Assembly: GCA_029747015.1 (NCBI GenBank)
Contig: JAKOGI010000535.1
Span: 124,001 to 188,000 of the forward strand
From: Carnegiea gigantea
Lineage: Eukaryota; Streptophyta; Magnoliopsida; Caryophyllales; Cactaceae
DNA length: 64,000 nucleotides
Direction: 5' to 3'
The position numbers and the translations under genes were made by a program. Positions 39,496-50,479 of the stretch are shown piece after piece (within the stretch, counting starts at the first letter, position 1; the number at the start of each line of letters is the position of its first letter). The notes under the pieces are model-generated. The model was given only the letters and a program-made list of their open reading frames with translations. It ran no database searches and was not told the origin of the DNA.

Positions 39496-40860
39496 CACAT
39501 ATAATAATGTAATTAAACATATATATATATACATATGCATTACATAAAAATATATTTAATAGAACTATTTTATTTATCATGATAAACCTAATTAACTATC
39601 AAACACAAATTAACTATTTATTTCACACTTCATTCAAATAAACAAACCCAAAAAAAACAAAATACTATCAACCAAAAGATAAAATAAAAATACTTAACAA
39701 ATCAAATAAAAAATTAACCATACCTCGAACAAGAATATCTTTACATACTTACCAATAATTAATATACACAACAAATCGAACAAAAAATAAACATACTTAA
39801 CATACTTAAACTATTCATCAAAACAAAACATATATTATATATGCTTACCTACTTACAACTATTTCATTTATCCAAATCAAGATATATTACAAATTAAGTT
39901 AAAGTTTAAATTATTTAGTATAAATTTTGTACTCACTAATGACACAAATAAAAAAAACGTATATTCACATTTAGTTCACATTTTATATTCCCGAATTTCT
40001 TGAAGAAATGAGTGCTAAATCTAAAATACAACAATGTAATTAAACATATATGCTAAAAAAATAAATTTCACATAACTATATTATTTGTCAAAATAAACGT
40101 AATTAAGCATCAAACACAAATTAAATTATTTATTTCGCACTTCATCCAAATAAACAAACCCAAACAAAAATAATAAAAAATAATACTATTAACATAATGA
40201 GCAAACTTAAATTAATATATACTTAATATACCTCAAAATTACAAAAATAAAATATAAATTCTTACATATCAAACAAATCATACAAAAAATTATACATACC
40301 TCAAAAAAACATATACTTCACATACTTACAAAACATTAATATATAGCATAAATCAAACAAAAAATAAACATACTTAGCAAATTTAAAGTATTCACTAAAA
40401 CAAAACACATTATACATGTTTAATATACTTCAACATTTTATAATAATTATATAATTATTATAAATGTACATACTTATCATATTTTATTCCACTTATTCAA
40501 ATAAATACACTTCACAAATTAAATAAAAAATTAACATAATTCACATCCATATTTTACGAAAACAATAAATTATATAAACTATGCAAATATGCTTTAAAAT
40601 TAAATTTTACAAAAGTTAACAACACAAACCAAATTAATATATATAATTTCAAAATACAAAAATTCCACTAACCTTTAAATACCCGCAAATCAAAGCAGAT
40701 TACTGGAGACGGCGGCGGCGGCGGCGGCACTCTTAAACCCATTCATAACAAATTAACCACCATAAAAAACTCAATTAACTTAAAAATTTCAATTTCAAAG
40801 AGCAAATTAACTCAAAATAAATGAATTACTGTTAAAGTACAAGCGACGACACTAAATTTT
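38990..40860. other. AT-rich spacer at the 5' side of the CACTA-1 genes
   Basis: Over 80% A/T by eye, with recurring phrases such as AACATACTTAACATACTTAA and (AT)n at 39438-39492; no gene. Several phrases recur at about 500-bp spacing (39160-39320, 39700-39860, 40280-40420), suggesting old internal duplications. A (GGC)n run lies at 40711-40730. Confidence 0.55.
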
Positions 40861-40999
40861 TCTGGTCACCGGCCATCGGAAACCATAAACATCCTCCTTC
40901 TTCTCTCTCTTCCTTGCTCCCTCTCTCTCTCTACACGGTTGAAATGCCTCCAAAATCCCTCCAAAACTTTTAAACCCCGACCCAAACTTTTTTGAAACG

Positions 41000-41190
41000 T
41001 GTGCCGGGAAATTCCGATGAAATTTCCAATGGATTCCGACGGAATCCCGTCAGAATTTCCGTCACATTTTCTGACAGAAACAGATTTCGTCAAAAATTCT
41101 GTCGGAAACTTAAATTTCTGTCGGACTCCGACGGTGTTTCCGTTGGAAAATCTAACTTCCTCCTACGGGTATCCTCGCCGTTACTTTTTC
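41000..41190. repeat. CACTA-1 right subterminal repeats
   Basis: At least eight copies of TTCCGACGGAAT/TTTCCGTCGG-like motifs in both orientations. Confidence 0.75.
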
Positions 41191-41867
41191 CGTCGGAGAT
41201 TGGCATCGTTTTTGCAGTAAACCCACAATCTATAAATCTTCAAACCAACCGTAAACCTTAAAACCCTTGAGACTTACACCCTAACCTAGCTTTGCATATG
41301 ATCACATTTAAAAAAAAAAATTATAGGATCATATTGATGATAGTCATTTTTTTGTCTTACCTGAGTTTTAAAAATAAGATATAAAGGAAAAAAGTTTCAA
41401 ATCTTAAGAAGATAAGAGTTAAATTTATAATAAAATCTTTAATGTTTTACTCTTTTTGGGTATTAGTTATTGGGCATTGTTTCGTTTTATTTCTACTCCT
41501 TCTTAATATTTTGCTCTATGTGTATATATTAATTATCTATATCGTGTCGTTTATTGTATGATTTTATCATGTTATTATTGCGATACATTATGTAGTTTTT
41601 TGAAATTTACAACATCTCTATCCAAATTCATACCTAGTATCCTCCTGATGTGCATTTGAAGAATTGAATATATTAATGTTTTGATTGAAATAGAAGATTA
41701 TGATAAGAACAATTTTTCACTATTTACATTGTGAACTAAAATAAATTATTTAGACTATCAAATTGTTTCTTTTCCATTTTAGAACTAATGATACCTAAGT
41801 TATATTTTTAAAATTTAAATGGCCCGTGCAAGAGCACGGGTACAAACTAGTTTTTTATAATAAGAAA

Positions 41868-42010
41868 ATTAAATGTATAATTGGTTAAGGCTAAGCGTCC
41901 ATGGCATATTAAGGTCTTATGTTCGATTCCCTTCTCTTCCCTTATATTGTATTCTCCTTTATGGTTCAATAAGATCGAAACAAAATATTTAATATTAACT
42001 TCTTCAACAA
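41868..42010 (+). mobile_element. tRNA-derived SINE-like relic
   Basis: TGGTTAAGGCTAAG (A-box-like) and, about 38 bp on, TATGTTCGATTCCC (B-box-like), followed by CCTTATATTGTATTCTCC. Related to 31990-32130. Confidence 0.45.
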
Positions 42011-42495
42011 GGCCGACACTTATTTTTTTTATTTACACAAGTCTCATAAATAAAAAAAATTACATTGAAAATGTTTTACTTATTATAAGCCAATAGTTAG
42101 CTGGGTACTAGTTAATGAATGATAAGAGGCTTCAAAAAATTATAAAGGATCAGACTCCCATGATTATTCCTTTTTTTTAAATGATACGTACGTAGAACAT
42201 TAGATAACCTTCTTTCAAGGGTTTTGCCTTTGTTATCATCAGCAAGTACACATGAAAGTTCTAGCTAAGGAAAGGATGAAAAGTTTACTCTAGACCTAGA
42301 GTAATCTAGCCCAGTAGAGACCGAAATTTCCGATCTCAAAACATCCTTAGTCGCAATTTAAATTTAAAACTGAAATTTGTGAATGGGTCTCCAAGTGAGA
42401 CCGAATTAGAGACCAAACATTTGCGGACTCTATTGGAGTCCAGCCTTGTTTGGTTTCTAATGGATACCATACTAGAGATCAAATTTTATCGGTCT

Positions 42496-42599
42496 CAATT
42501 TGAGACTGTCAGAGGCTGTCTCGACTGGAGACCGATATCCTCAGTATCAATTTGCGACTGTCAGAGGCTGTCTCCATTGGAGACCATTATCCTCGGTAT
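42496..42599. repeat. 52-bp tandem repeat, two copies
   Basis: Units 42496-42547 and 42548-42599 match at about 46 of 52 positions (CAATTTG[A/C]GACTGTCAGAGG...). Part of the CACTA-2 subterminal region. Confidence 0.85.
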
Positions 42600-43148
42600 G
42601 AATTAGAGACTAGTTTTAGCTTTTGGTCTCTTATAGATACCGGCGACCCGTTTTAGCATTTTCAAGACCACATTTTGGACTTGGTCTCAAACTAAGACCG
42701 ATATTTAATTTCGGTCTCTAATTTGCCTATAGTTTTTTCAACAATTTTACAGTTTTAACTAGCTTCAACTTGCTAGTTACGTGCCATCTTATTCATTTCT
42801 GGGCCACAATTGCCACAGATTATAATAACTCAATTTACTTGCCACATATTCTCTAACATAAATCATACATTGAGCCAAAATTCCCACAACCATTTCGCAT
42901 TCCATAAATACACACAAGTACAACCACTTCCAAATACAAGAGTTCCACAACTCCACTCATATTCTCCAAGAGTTCCACAACACCAAACAAAGTACAACCC
43001 AATGCTTCTAAATGAAAGCAACAATGGGCAAAGGTTCTCAAAAATGCATCAAGTCACCAAACCAATGCTTCATATTCAAGAGTTCACACTATTACAACTA
43101 AGCATCCAACTAATATAGCGAAGCAGTTAAAGCTATACATACCGAATC

Positions 43149-43800
43149 CTATAAGGGTTGTTGAGAGTTGTTGGCATGCGTGGGGTGGCCAAGGAGCGTC
43201 AAGAAGACGTCAAATCCAGCATTAAGATGTAGAAGTCCAATTCTTTGCTCATTGAGTTGCTTCCTAGTAGCATGCAACTCCTCTTTAGTAGTCCTCAACT
43301 CCTCTTGTGTTGAATATAGACGATCCTGGGCTGTCTGGAGCTCATTTTGCGTCGTCTGCAATTGATCATACAATTGGATGACTAACAGTGAGGAGAATGT
43401 CGATGAAGTATCTGAGCTACAATGCCTAGACTTGGATGGTCTCTAAAAACATGGATGGACCCTTTCTACCAAGTCTACATAGTGTCCTTTTCTCGCTCCA
43501 ATCCCCACAAGCCTTGCAGAAGAGGTGGCCATCTGCTTCTGTCCCTACTTGCACATTAATATTAACCTTCAATTACTCATATTTTTTTGACATCAAAAGG
43601 AAGAGGACAAGTCAAACGAATAGCCTGTGCAAAGATTTTATTCGCCTAACTTTAAAAAAAAATATTATTACGCCACTTACATAAACACTTTGTATGTAAG
43701 CATCACACCAAATTTGCTAATCATTCTCATCAACCTTTGAATGAGTCTCAGCAAATAGCTGAGCAGTTGAAGGTTTCCTTTTGAACTTCATAGCCTATCA
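43149..43800 (-). pseudogene. Ptta-type accessory transposase fragment with heptad repeats
   Basis: Minus strand. At about 43790-43690, FKRKPSTAQLFAETHSK then IWCDAYIQSVY resembles the conserved Ptta block (RKPT..ELF..TH.K......D.RA..). After a gap, 43373-43150 encodes six or seven consecutive 7-residue units of the form L-x-T/A-T-x-E/K-E (LQTTQNE, LQTAQDR, LYSTQEE, LRTTKEE, LHATRKQ), a clean parallel coiled coil, ending in GFDVFLTLLG. Such C-terminal coiled coils are common in these proteins. Stops and a missing N-terminus make it a pseudogene. Confidence 0.6.
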
Positions 43801-43959
43801 TATCAAAGTTCTTGCAGCACATTAGCAACTGAACAAGGTTAATAAAAAAACAGAACAATCAATGTATTTCATCTCTCCATACCAATTTCATAGCCCAAGA
43901 TAGATGTTTTCATACCTCACTATTTGATGGATGTGCCATGACCCTGGGATGACGCTTCT

Positions 43960-44709
43960 GCTTATGGTGCCATCTTATATTCTCGACAATTTTCTTCGTT
44001 GTATAAAGACGTTGTAGCCGAGGTCCAATGCGAAAATATATTAGCTGCTTCCTCAGGATTTGCCTTCCATCATTGCTCATCCTCAAGTATCTTCATTTAT
44101 CACATATTGAGCATCGATCCAAGCCTTTGGCCTCATTCCAAAATAACATGTAACCATTGGGGCAAACATCGATTTTACAATGCGAAAGTTTAAGACTACA
44201 ACCGACTTCTTAATCTCATAGTAATTGCCCACCATGTCATTGTTGTTTGGGCATATCTCCTTCATAAAGGATTCAATGACATCAGCCGCTCGAGGCGGCA
44301 TATTATATTCAACTTTTAAATTGGTAAGTCACGCAATAGCTTTCAACAGTGACATTGCACATCCCTCATATAATGGTCTCTCTACTGCCTTGAGGAGTTC
44401 AATGAATCTTTTCACCTCTAGGATTGGTTCATGCTCCTCATGGTGCATAGACATCCATCACCATATCTCTCATAGGGCTTGCTATTACTTCTGCATTAGA
44501 TGAGGAAGTAGCAGCTCCTTTCTCTTCGAAGAATGTTTTACCCACGTATAATAGTTTGCACAAAATCCTCGCTGGTACAAATGTAACTTGATTGTGTCTA
44601 TACCAAGGTAGGGTACATTGCAACATTTTATGCAAGGTAACTTTAGCTTATGACACCTCAGAAACTGTTCTTGTGCACAAGCAAAATTAATGAACTCATC
44701 CACTTTCAC
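43960..44709 (-). pseudogene. TNP2 N-terminal fragment of CACTA-2
   Basis: Minus strand. 44709-44485 carries the transposase-associated domain (VDEFINFACAQ, LPCIKC, LHLYQRGFCANYYTW). 44301-44083 continues with ADVIESFMKEICPNNNDM, GNYYEIKKSV and QYVINEDT, the block before the TNP2 core. The short stretch to 43960 resembles the 'RRLYTTKKI..NIRWHHK' end of a TNP2 core. The catalytic core is deleted. Confidence 0.65.
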
Positions 44710-45065
44710 AACAGAGACCTTACTTAGATACTTCCCATTCTATTATACATCCACTCTCGGTTTGGATCAATATTCTTGTACGAAACTATACATATTACTA
44801 CCAATCTTGTTAATACTTTTTGGTACTATGCAAGGAAAACCTTGGCTATAGTGAAAGCAATAGGCTAGCAAGATGCAAAAAATTGTCATAGCCTTTAGCA
44901 TGCTATATCTTAAGAAACAGTCATGGCACGAAAATTGCATAAATTAGGAAAATATCAGTGTCCTTATTACCAAAAACAAAATTAGCAACATCAGTTGAGG
45001 GACCGCAAATACAAGACGTCGATGAGCAAAAAAATTCCGTACATACTCCAAGCTAGGAAGCTATA

Positions 45066-45154
45066 TGATAGAATAGATGATAATTACAAAAGATATTACA
45101 TAAGATATTGTAAATATTTTTTGTAATATATTTTGTAATTATCATCTATTCTAT
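45066..45154. mobile_element. Copia LTR ends as an inverted repeat
   Basis: 45066 begins TGATAGAATAGATGATAATT, the 5' end of the copia LTR also found at 50331 (plus) and 51833 (minus). About 20 bp past the first arm the same sequence runs back in reverse, up to 45154, where the gypsy LTR starts. Confidence 0.8.
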
Positions 45155-46302
45155 TGTTAGGCGATAATTTGTTGCATTTTACGTGCCCCTTTTACGTAAT
45201 TTTAGCCAGTATAATAATATAAGTTTTAGGACTTTTACTTGTTTTGTTTGCTTTTGTAGGTAATAAACTTCAATCGAGCAAAATATCGCGAAAAGGAGCA
45301 AGACGGACAAGCGGAGCAAAAAATAAGGCAAGAAGGGACGATAGGAGGCCGCGCCATCGTGCCAAAAATATGGCACGGTGTGGCCGTGCCGCATGGCACC
45401 GTCGTGCGCCGACCTCCTTACTTGACATTTTTGTTCGGGATCTCTCTTAGCTCTCTTTTGACGACTTTTTGGGAGTTTTTAGTTTAGGTTTAGCTAATAA
45501 AAAGCCCATTTAGTGGGATTAGTTAGTTTTGGATATAATTTGTACAAGACGTTCGATTTCAAGATTCAATGGCTAAGTTTCTCTTCTTCCCTTCTCTTTA
45601 ATTTCATGTTTCTTATTTTGTTTTCTAGCTTGCCTTGAATTGCTTATAAATGTTTAGTTTCAATTAAGTTTGTGATGTTTAATTGTAATTAGCCTATTGA
45701 TGGGTAAGTGATTGTTGTTATGCCTGTACCCATCTTGTTTATACTAGAATTTATAGTTTCCTCTCATGCCCGCCAAGCGTTCGTTGAAATGCTTGAAAGA
45801 GCTTTCGTTCGTGTTTTAGGGACATTCAACTTATACTGAGAGGTGAGGTTGATTATCTAGTGTGGGTAGAGAAAATAGCTAGGATTCAAACATAAAAATA
45901 GTCTCAATCGCTAGCTAAGTCAAGGGTTGTCAATCTTGTAGTTTTAATTGCACTTATCCCATGAAAATAAAAGGTTAGAACAATTAGGCTAGTTCATGAC
46001 CCTTGAGAGAGGGCTTAGGTGGTCTTTAATGATGCAGCCGATCATTTTTGAATACTAGTATAACTTGGGAAGGTTAAGATTTGACTTGATTAGTTGGTTT
46101 ATCTCAGGTTTAATCATAATCGAAGTCTTTGTTCCTGTTTTAGTAGTTTAGTTCTATCTTCTATCCCTTTTATTTTGCCTAACTTGAGAGCTTTAGTCAG
46201 TTATGGTATTTAGAAAGCCAACCTCCTACGGACGACACTCTGAGTACTTAACGATACACCTTGCACGCGGGGTTCATAAATATTAAAACTTTTCCCTATC
46301 AA
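45155..46302 (+). repeat. 5' LTR of the non-autonomous gypsy element
   Basis: 1148 bp; collinear with 49081-50323. It includes a GGCACG/CGTGCC-rich patch at 45350-45415. Confidence 0.88.
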
Positions 46303-46322
46303 GTTTTTGGCGCCGATGCCGG
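46303..46322 (+). promoter_or_regulatory. Primer-binding region of the gypsy element
   Basis: GTTTTTGGCGCCGATGCCGG follows the 5' LTR. The TTGGCGCC-GCCGGG word is the usual leader start of Athila/Tat-like plant gypsy elements. Confidence 0.75.
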
Positions 46323-46431
46323 GAATTGGCGCTTTTCAATATTGGAGGTTACTTGGGCATTCGAGACTAGGTGTTTTATTTTTTTTTTTTTTAAAAAAGC
46401 CTTTTTCCACTTTCCTTAATATGAGCATGAA

Positions 46432-47584
46432 TTGTTTTGGAGATACTATCATAGATTACATGCTTTTCTTGCTCATTGTGATTATTGCTTGGAGAAGTGG
46501 AAAATTTTGAATACAGTCTTTGAGAATGTGAATTATGAAACCCCTGCTCTTTTAGAGTATTGGAATTTTTGTGCTAAAGATGTTAATGAAGCATGTGATT
46601 TTCTTGATTGGTTGGCTTGGGATACTTATGAGTTTGAAACTAGTTATTCTTATTCTTACATCCCACCCCTTGCATCCCTGATTATGCTCCTCTTGTGTGT
46701 CAAATTTGTCATTGTTCTGATCATGAAAGTAATTCTTATCCTTGTTATATTTTTGATGAGGGTTTTGCTAGACTTAGCAATATGATAGAGATAATGAACG
46801 AGCAACAAATTGAGTTTGCTAATAAAATGCGGGAGTATGACATATCACATGAGACCGACCTTAGGTTTAGTTCTCCTAGACTTGATGTTAATCAGTGTGA
46901 TGATAGTGCGTTTTTTCCTCCTCTAGAGTCCGGACTAGAGGAAGTACTTGACCCTTCCTTGACTACTTCACTCACAGTTGCTCCATCCTTTCCTACTACC
47001 CTTAAGGACAACACTGCGTTTATCATGACCTTTCTTGATAGACCTTTCCCTTTAGCTCAATCGAAGGAGTTTGAGATCGGTGAGACCCTTGGTATTAACG
47101 CTAATGTTGATGAGGATGATACGTATTTTGAGTCAGGCACTGTTTTATTAAGGAGCATGATCTTGATGTGACTCTAGTAGGGAGGTCATATGTGGACGTC
47201 GTGGCTACTATTTCCACCAGTTCTGATTTGGTTAATAATATGTCCCTCGACCATCTTGATACCTTCTATGCTTCTCCTTCATGTTTGCCACCCTTCTCTT
47301 CCCCTGAGTGTTGTGGTATGTTGCTTATTGTTTCTTATATAATACTTGAGGGGAATGAGGTTGACTGTTCTGATTCCCAGGGTACGTTTAGAGGATGTGA
47401 CTGCTCCCTTGATCCTTATAGTCTGTACCTAGAGGACATGCATGGAAAAATCATGTTACCTATTACGTTCGATTATTCTACTGATTTTTTCAAGGCATTT
47501 GATAAGTTTAGGAGAGCACTTACCATCATTCCTAGATTTATGTTTGGGTGCTCTTACTTGCATTCATCTGAGTTGCATATTTAG
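46432..47584 (+). pseudogene. Orphan gag-like protein of the pol-less gypsy element
   Basis: Three overlapping frames form one decayed protein of about 380 residues. Part 1 (46432 to about 46670) has YWNFCAKDVNEACDFLDWLA. A frameshift near 46675 leads to part 2 (about 46680-47168): CQICHCSDHESNSYPC, a CCHC-type knuckle with its last Cys apparently displaced or lost, then EGFARLSNMIEIMNEQQIEF and an acidic stretch. A TGA at 47168 and a further shift lead to part 3 (47168-47584), with a Ser/Pro-rich segment and LPITFDYSTDFFKAFDKFRR. The knuckle suggests nucleic-acid binding as in gag, but I recognise no capsid domain. It is the only protein the element could encode. Confidence 0.65.
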
Positions 47585-49080
47585 GCATTTGATACGCTCT
47601 TGCGAGCTTTGACGACATTTGAGTCGCTGCCATGAGTCCTGAGCGATGATGAGGAGTGGCTGATGCTCCTTATGCCTCCATAGCACCATCTTAGTGAGGC
47701 ATAGTTTAGGTGCACTCAGCACCTAACTTGGTATGATCATTCTAACCCTTCTCTTTTCTCCTCTTTTCTTTTCTTTCTTTTCTTTTTGTTTAGTTATGGA
47801 TATTAGGTTGTGTTTAGCTATGGATATTAGGATTGTATTTTTGTTGATGATCAACTTTGAGGTGAAATTTGGGCTGTTGTTAAGCTAACTGAGAGGCTAT
47901 GATCACCTTTTTGCTTTGTTTTCTTTTTTGTGTGTTTTGTTTTGTGTGTCTTATGTGTGTGTGATTTTGTTTTCTTTGTTTTTTTATGTTTTATGGAAAT
48001 AGTAGCTCTTTAGCTTCCAATGAGAATATTGTGAGATTTAGGTGTGGGGGTGGGAAGTCATATACCCTTTTGTGTATATTTTTGTGAAAATTTTTCACTT
48101 TTATATACTTTTTCTTTTTGGTTTTGGTGAAGTTTCGTATTATTCTTATCAGCTTAAATTCCCTGTGCCTTGACTATTAGCTTGTATATAAGCATGATGT
48201 GCATGATAGATCTTCATCCTCAGTGTATCATTCTAGGCCCTAATTTTAACCCCAATTATTCATTATTGATGTGTAATCCAATCTTTATTCATACCATCAT
48301 CATTATCTTAAGGTCTCAGTCTTCCATGATTGGCTCTTCAACTTGTCTTATGCATGGTTACTTTGGTTTTTCTTTGCATTTCAAAAAAAAGAAAAAAGAA
48401 AGAGAAAAAGAAAAAAATAAAATTTAGAATGACAAGTATCCCTTTGAGGCATGCACTACTGGGCGTTACCCTTTGAGGCAATACTGCTACTGGATGTTAT
48501 CCTTTGAGGCAATACTGCTACTGGGAATAATTGCTTTCTGTGTTAATAAGCCAATAATGTAGTTCGTGTTAGTCAAGTGGCATTGAGTTTGATTCTAGTA
48601 AGCCTATGTCCTAGGATAATGATACACTAGCGCATTAAGCGTTGGGATGGATTCCAAGTTTTGATGCACAGTGGGGTGAAAGGTTTGTGCTTTGATGTTA
48701 TCGATGGGAATAGGGAGTCCTGAAGTGTATATTCTGTCTATATGCAGGATGATATCTTTATTGCATGGGTTTCTTTGTTTAGTTAGAATATGTATAAAGT
48801 TCTCCCTTGTGTATATTTGCCCTCTGTTTGTACATTCAAACTGTTTTTCAAGTCTTTGTTTCTCTTTTCCTTTTTATTTTTCTTTTTTAAGATTTTATGG
48901 ATATATCTTCTGCAAACCCTCATGAGACCTCACTCGTGTACTTGGGGGAACCAAGGGGTTTAAAGGACTTGTTGCATATGCTAAATGCAACCGTGATTCC
49001 TACGACAGTGAGTTAGGCCCTTAGGTTAGTTTTTATTTTGTTTTGCTCGAGGACGAGCAAAAAATAGGTGTGGGGGCATT
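47585..49080 (+). other. Non-coding 3' interior of the gypsy element
   Basis: T-rich, with CTTTTCTTTTCTTT runs near 47755-47790. A near-tandem repeat containing ATCCCTTTGAGGCA / TTATCCTTTGAGGCAATACT lies at 48438-48525. No coding domain. Confidence 0.6.
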
Positions 49081-50323
49081 TGTTAGGCGATAATTTGTCG
49101 CATTTTACGTGCCCTTTTTGCCTAATTTTAGCTCGTATAATAATATAATTTTTAGGATTTTTACTTGTTTTGTTTGCTTTTGTAGGTAAAAAACTTCAAT
49201 CGAACAAAGCGCTGTGAAAAGGAGCGAAGACGGATAAGAAGAGCAAAAAAAAAAAAGGCAAGAAGGGACGACAGGAGGCCGCGCCACCATGCCAGAAATA
49301 TGGCATGGTGTGGCCATGCCACGTGCCACGCCCGTGGCACCCTAGAACGATGTGGTCGTGCCACATGGCACGGTCGTGCTCCGGCCTCTTTGCTCGTCAC
49401 TCACCCCATTTTCTATTTAAACCCCTTTGGGCATTTTTGTTCGAGGTCTCCCCTGGTTCTCTTTTGGCAATTTTTTGGGAGTTTTTAGTTTAGGTTTAGC
49501 CAATAAAAACCCCAGTTAGGGGGATTAGATTAGGTTAGTTTTGGATATAATTTGTACAAGATGTTCGATTTCAAGATTCAATGGCTAAGTTTCTCTTCTT
49601 CCCTTCTCTTTAATTTCATGTTTCTTGTTTTGTTTTCTAGCTTGTTAACTCTTGCCTTGAATTGCTTATAAATGTTTAGTTTCAATTAAGTTTGTGATGT
49701 TTGATTGTAATTAGCCTTTTGATGGCTAACTAATTGTTGTTAGGCCTTTACTCATCTTATTTATACTAGAATTTAGAGTTTTCTTTCATGCCCGCCAAGT
49801 GTTCGATGAAATGCTTGAAAGAGATTTCGTCCGTGTTTTAGGGACATTCAGCTTATGCTAAGAGGTCATATTAATTGTCTAGTGTAAGTAGAGAAAATAG
49901 CTAGGATTCGAACATGAAAATAGTCTTGATCGCTAGATAGCTCAAGGGTTGTCAATCCCTTAGTTTAATTGCACTAATCCCATGAAAACAGGAGATTAGA
50001 ACAATTAGGCTAGCTCATGACCCTTGAGAGAGGGCTTGGGTGGTCTTTAATGATGCAACCGATCATATCTGAATACTACCATAACTTGGGAAGGTTAAGC
50101 GTTAACTTGATTAGTTGGTTTATCTTAGGTTTAATCATAATCGAAGTCTTTGTTTCTGTTTTAGTAGTTTAGTTCTATTTTCTATCCCTTCCGTTTTGCC
50201 TATCTTGAGACGTTTTAGTTAATTTTGGTATTTGGAAACGCAACTCCCTATGGACGACATCATGAGTACTCAACGATGCACCTTGCACTTGGGGTTTATA
50301 AATAATAAAACTTTTTCCTACAA
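49081..50323 (+). repeat. 3' LTR of the non-autonomous gypsy element
   Basis: 1243 bp, followed by TCTAT, which matches the bases before the 5' LTR. Confidence 0.88.
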
Positions 50324-50330
50324 TCTATCA

Positions 50331-50460
50331 TGATAGAATAGATGATAATTGCAAAAGATATTACGAAAGATATTGTAAATGTTTTTATTCCTATTCTAGA
50401 TATATTTATTGTAGATATATTTGTTGCTTAGCCACCCAGCCAGAGTTTCTCATTGCTGTC
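50331..50460 (+). mobile_element. Copia LTR 5' fragment, plus orientation
   Basis: The first 130 bp or so of the copia LTR (TGATAGAATAGATGATAATT through TTGCTTAGCCACC). It then switches abruptly to the end of a gag frame on the opposite strand. Confidence 0.8.
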
Positions 50461-50479
50461 CTTCGGAGTTTCGATGGAA

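Larger units (their letters stand above)
33207..41219 (-). mobile_element. CACTA (En/Spm) DNA transposon 1
   Basis: Termini carry related inverted sequences: CTGCAACGGAATTACCGACG at the left and, reverse-complemented, ACTGCAAAAACGATGCCAAT at the right. Subterminal regions (33230-33450 and 41000-41190) are packed with TTCCGTCGGAA/TCTGACGGAA-type motifs, where En/Spm transposase accessory proteins bind. It encodes TNP2 then Ptta genes on the minus strand, the usual CACTA order. The outermost CAC bases are mutated, and no clear 3-bp duplication is visible. Confidence 0.8.
31913..41850 (+). mobile_element. Probable Helitron, split by a CACTA element
   Basis: The right end is a textbook Helitron 3' terminus: a 7-bp stem CCCGTGC/GCACGGG (41823-41829 with 41834-41840, loop AAGA), then TACAAA, CTAG (41847-41850) and a host T. 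A matching left end is TCTATATCTTTATATAATAA at 31913, of the TC-TATA-rich type usual in plant Helitrons, though the base before it is T instead of the expected A. Without the inserted CACTA element it would be about 1.9 kb, and it has no RepHel gene, so it is non-autonomous. The left end is less certain than the right. Confidence 0.6.
45155..50323 (+). mobile_element. Non-autonomous Ty3/gypsy (Athila/Tat-like) element
   Basis: Complete LTR element. LTR 1 is 45155-46302 and LTR 2 is 49081-50323, both starting TGTTAGGCGATAATTTGT. A 5-bp duplication TCTAT flanks it (45150-45154 and 50324-50328). A primer site with TTTTTGGCGCCGATGCCGGG starts at about 46303, and a polypurine-type tract AGGTGTGGGGGCATT precedes LTR 2. 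The 2.8-kb interior has one broken reading frame and no pol. LTR 2 is about 95 bp longer than LTR 1, mainly in the GC-rich CGTGCC/GGCACG block (49300-49430). Confidence 0.88.

Noticed and set aside
41868..42010. A functional tRNA gene (A- and B-box-like words)
   Set aside because: No cloverleaf can be formed by eye; it resembles a tRNA-derived SINE relic instead.
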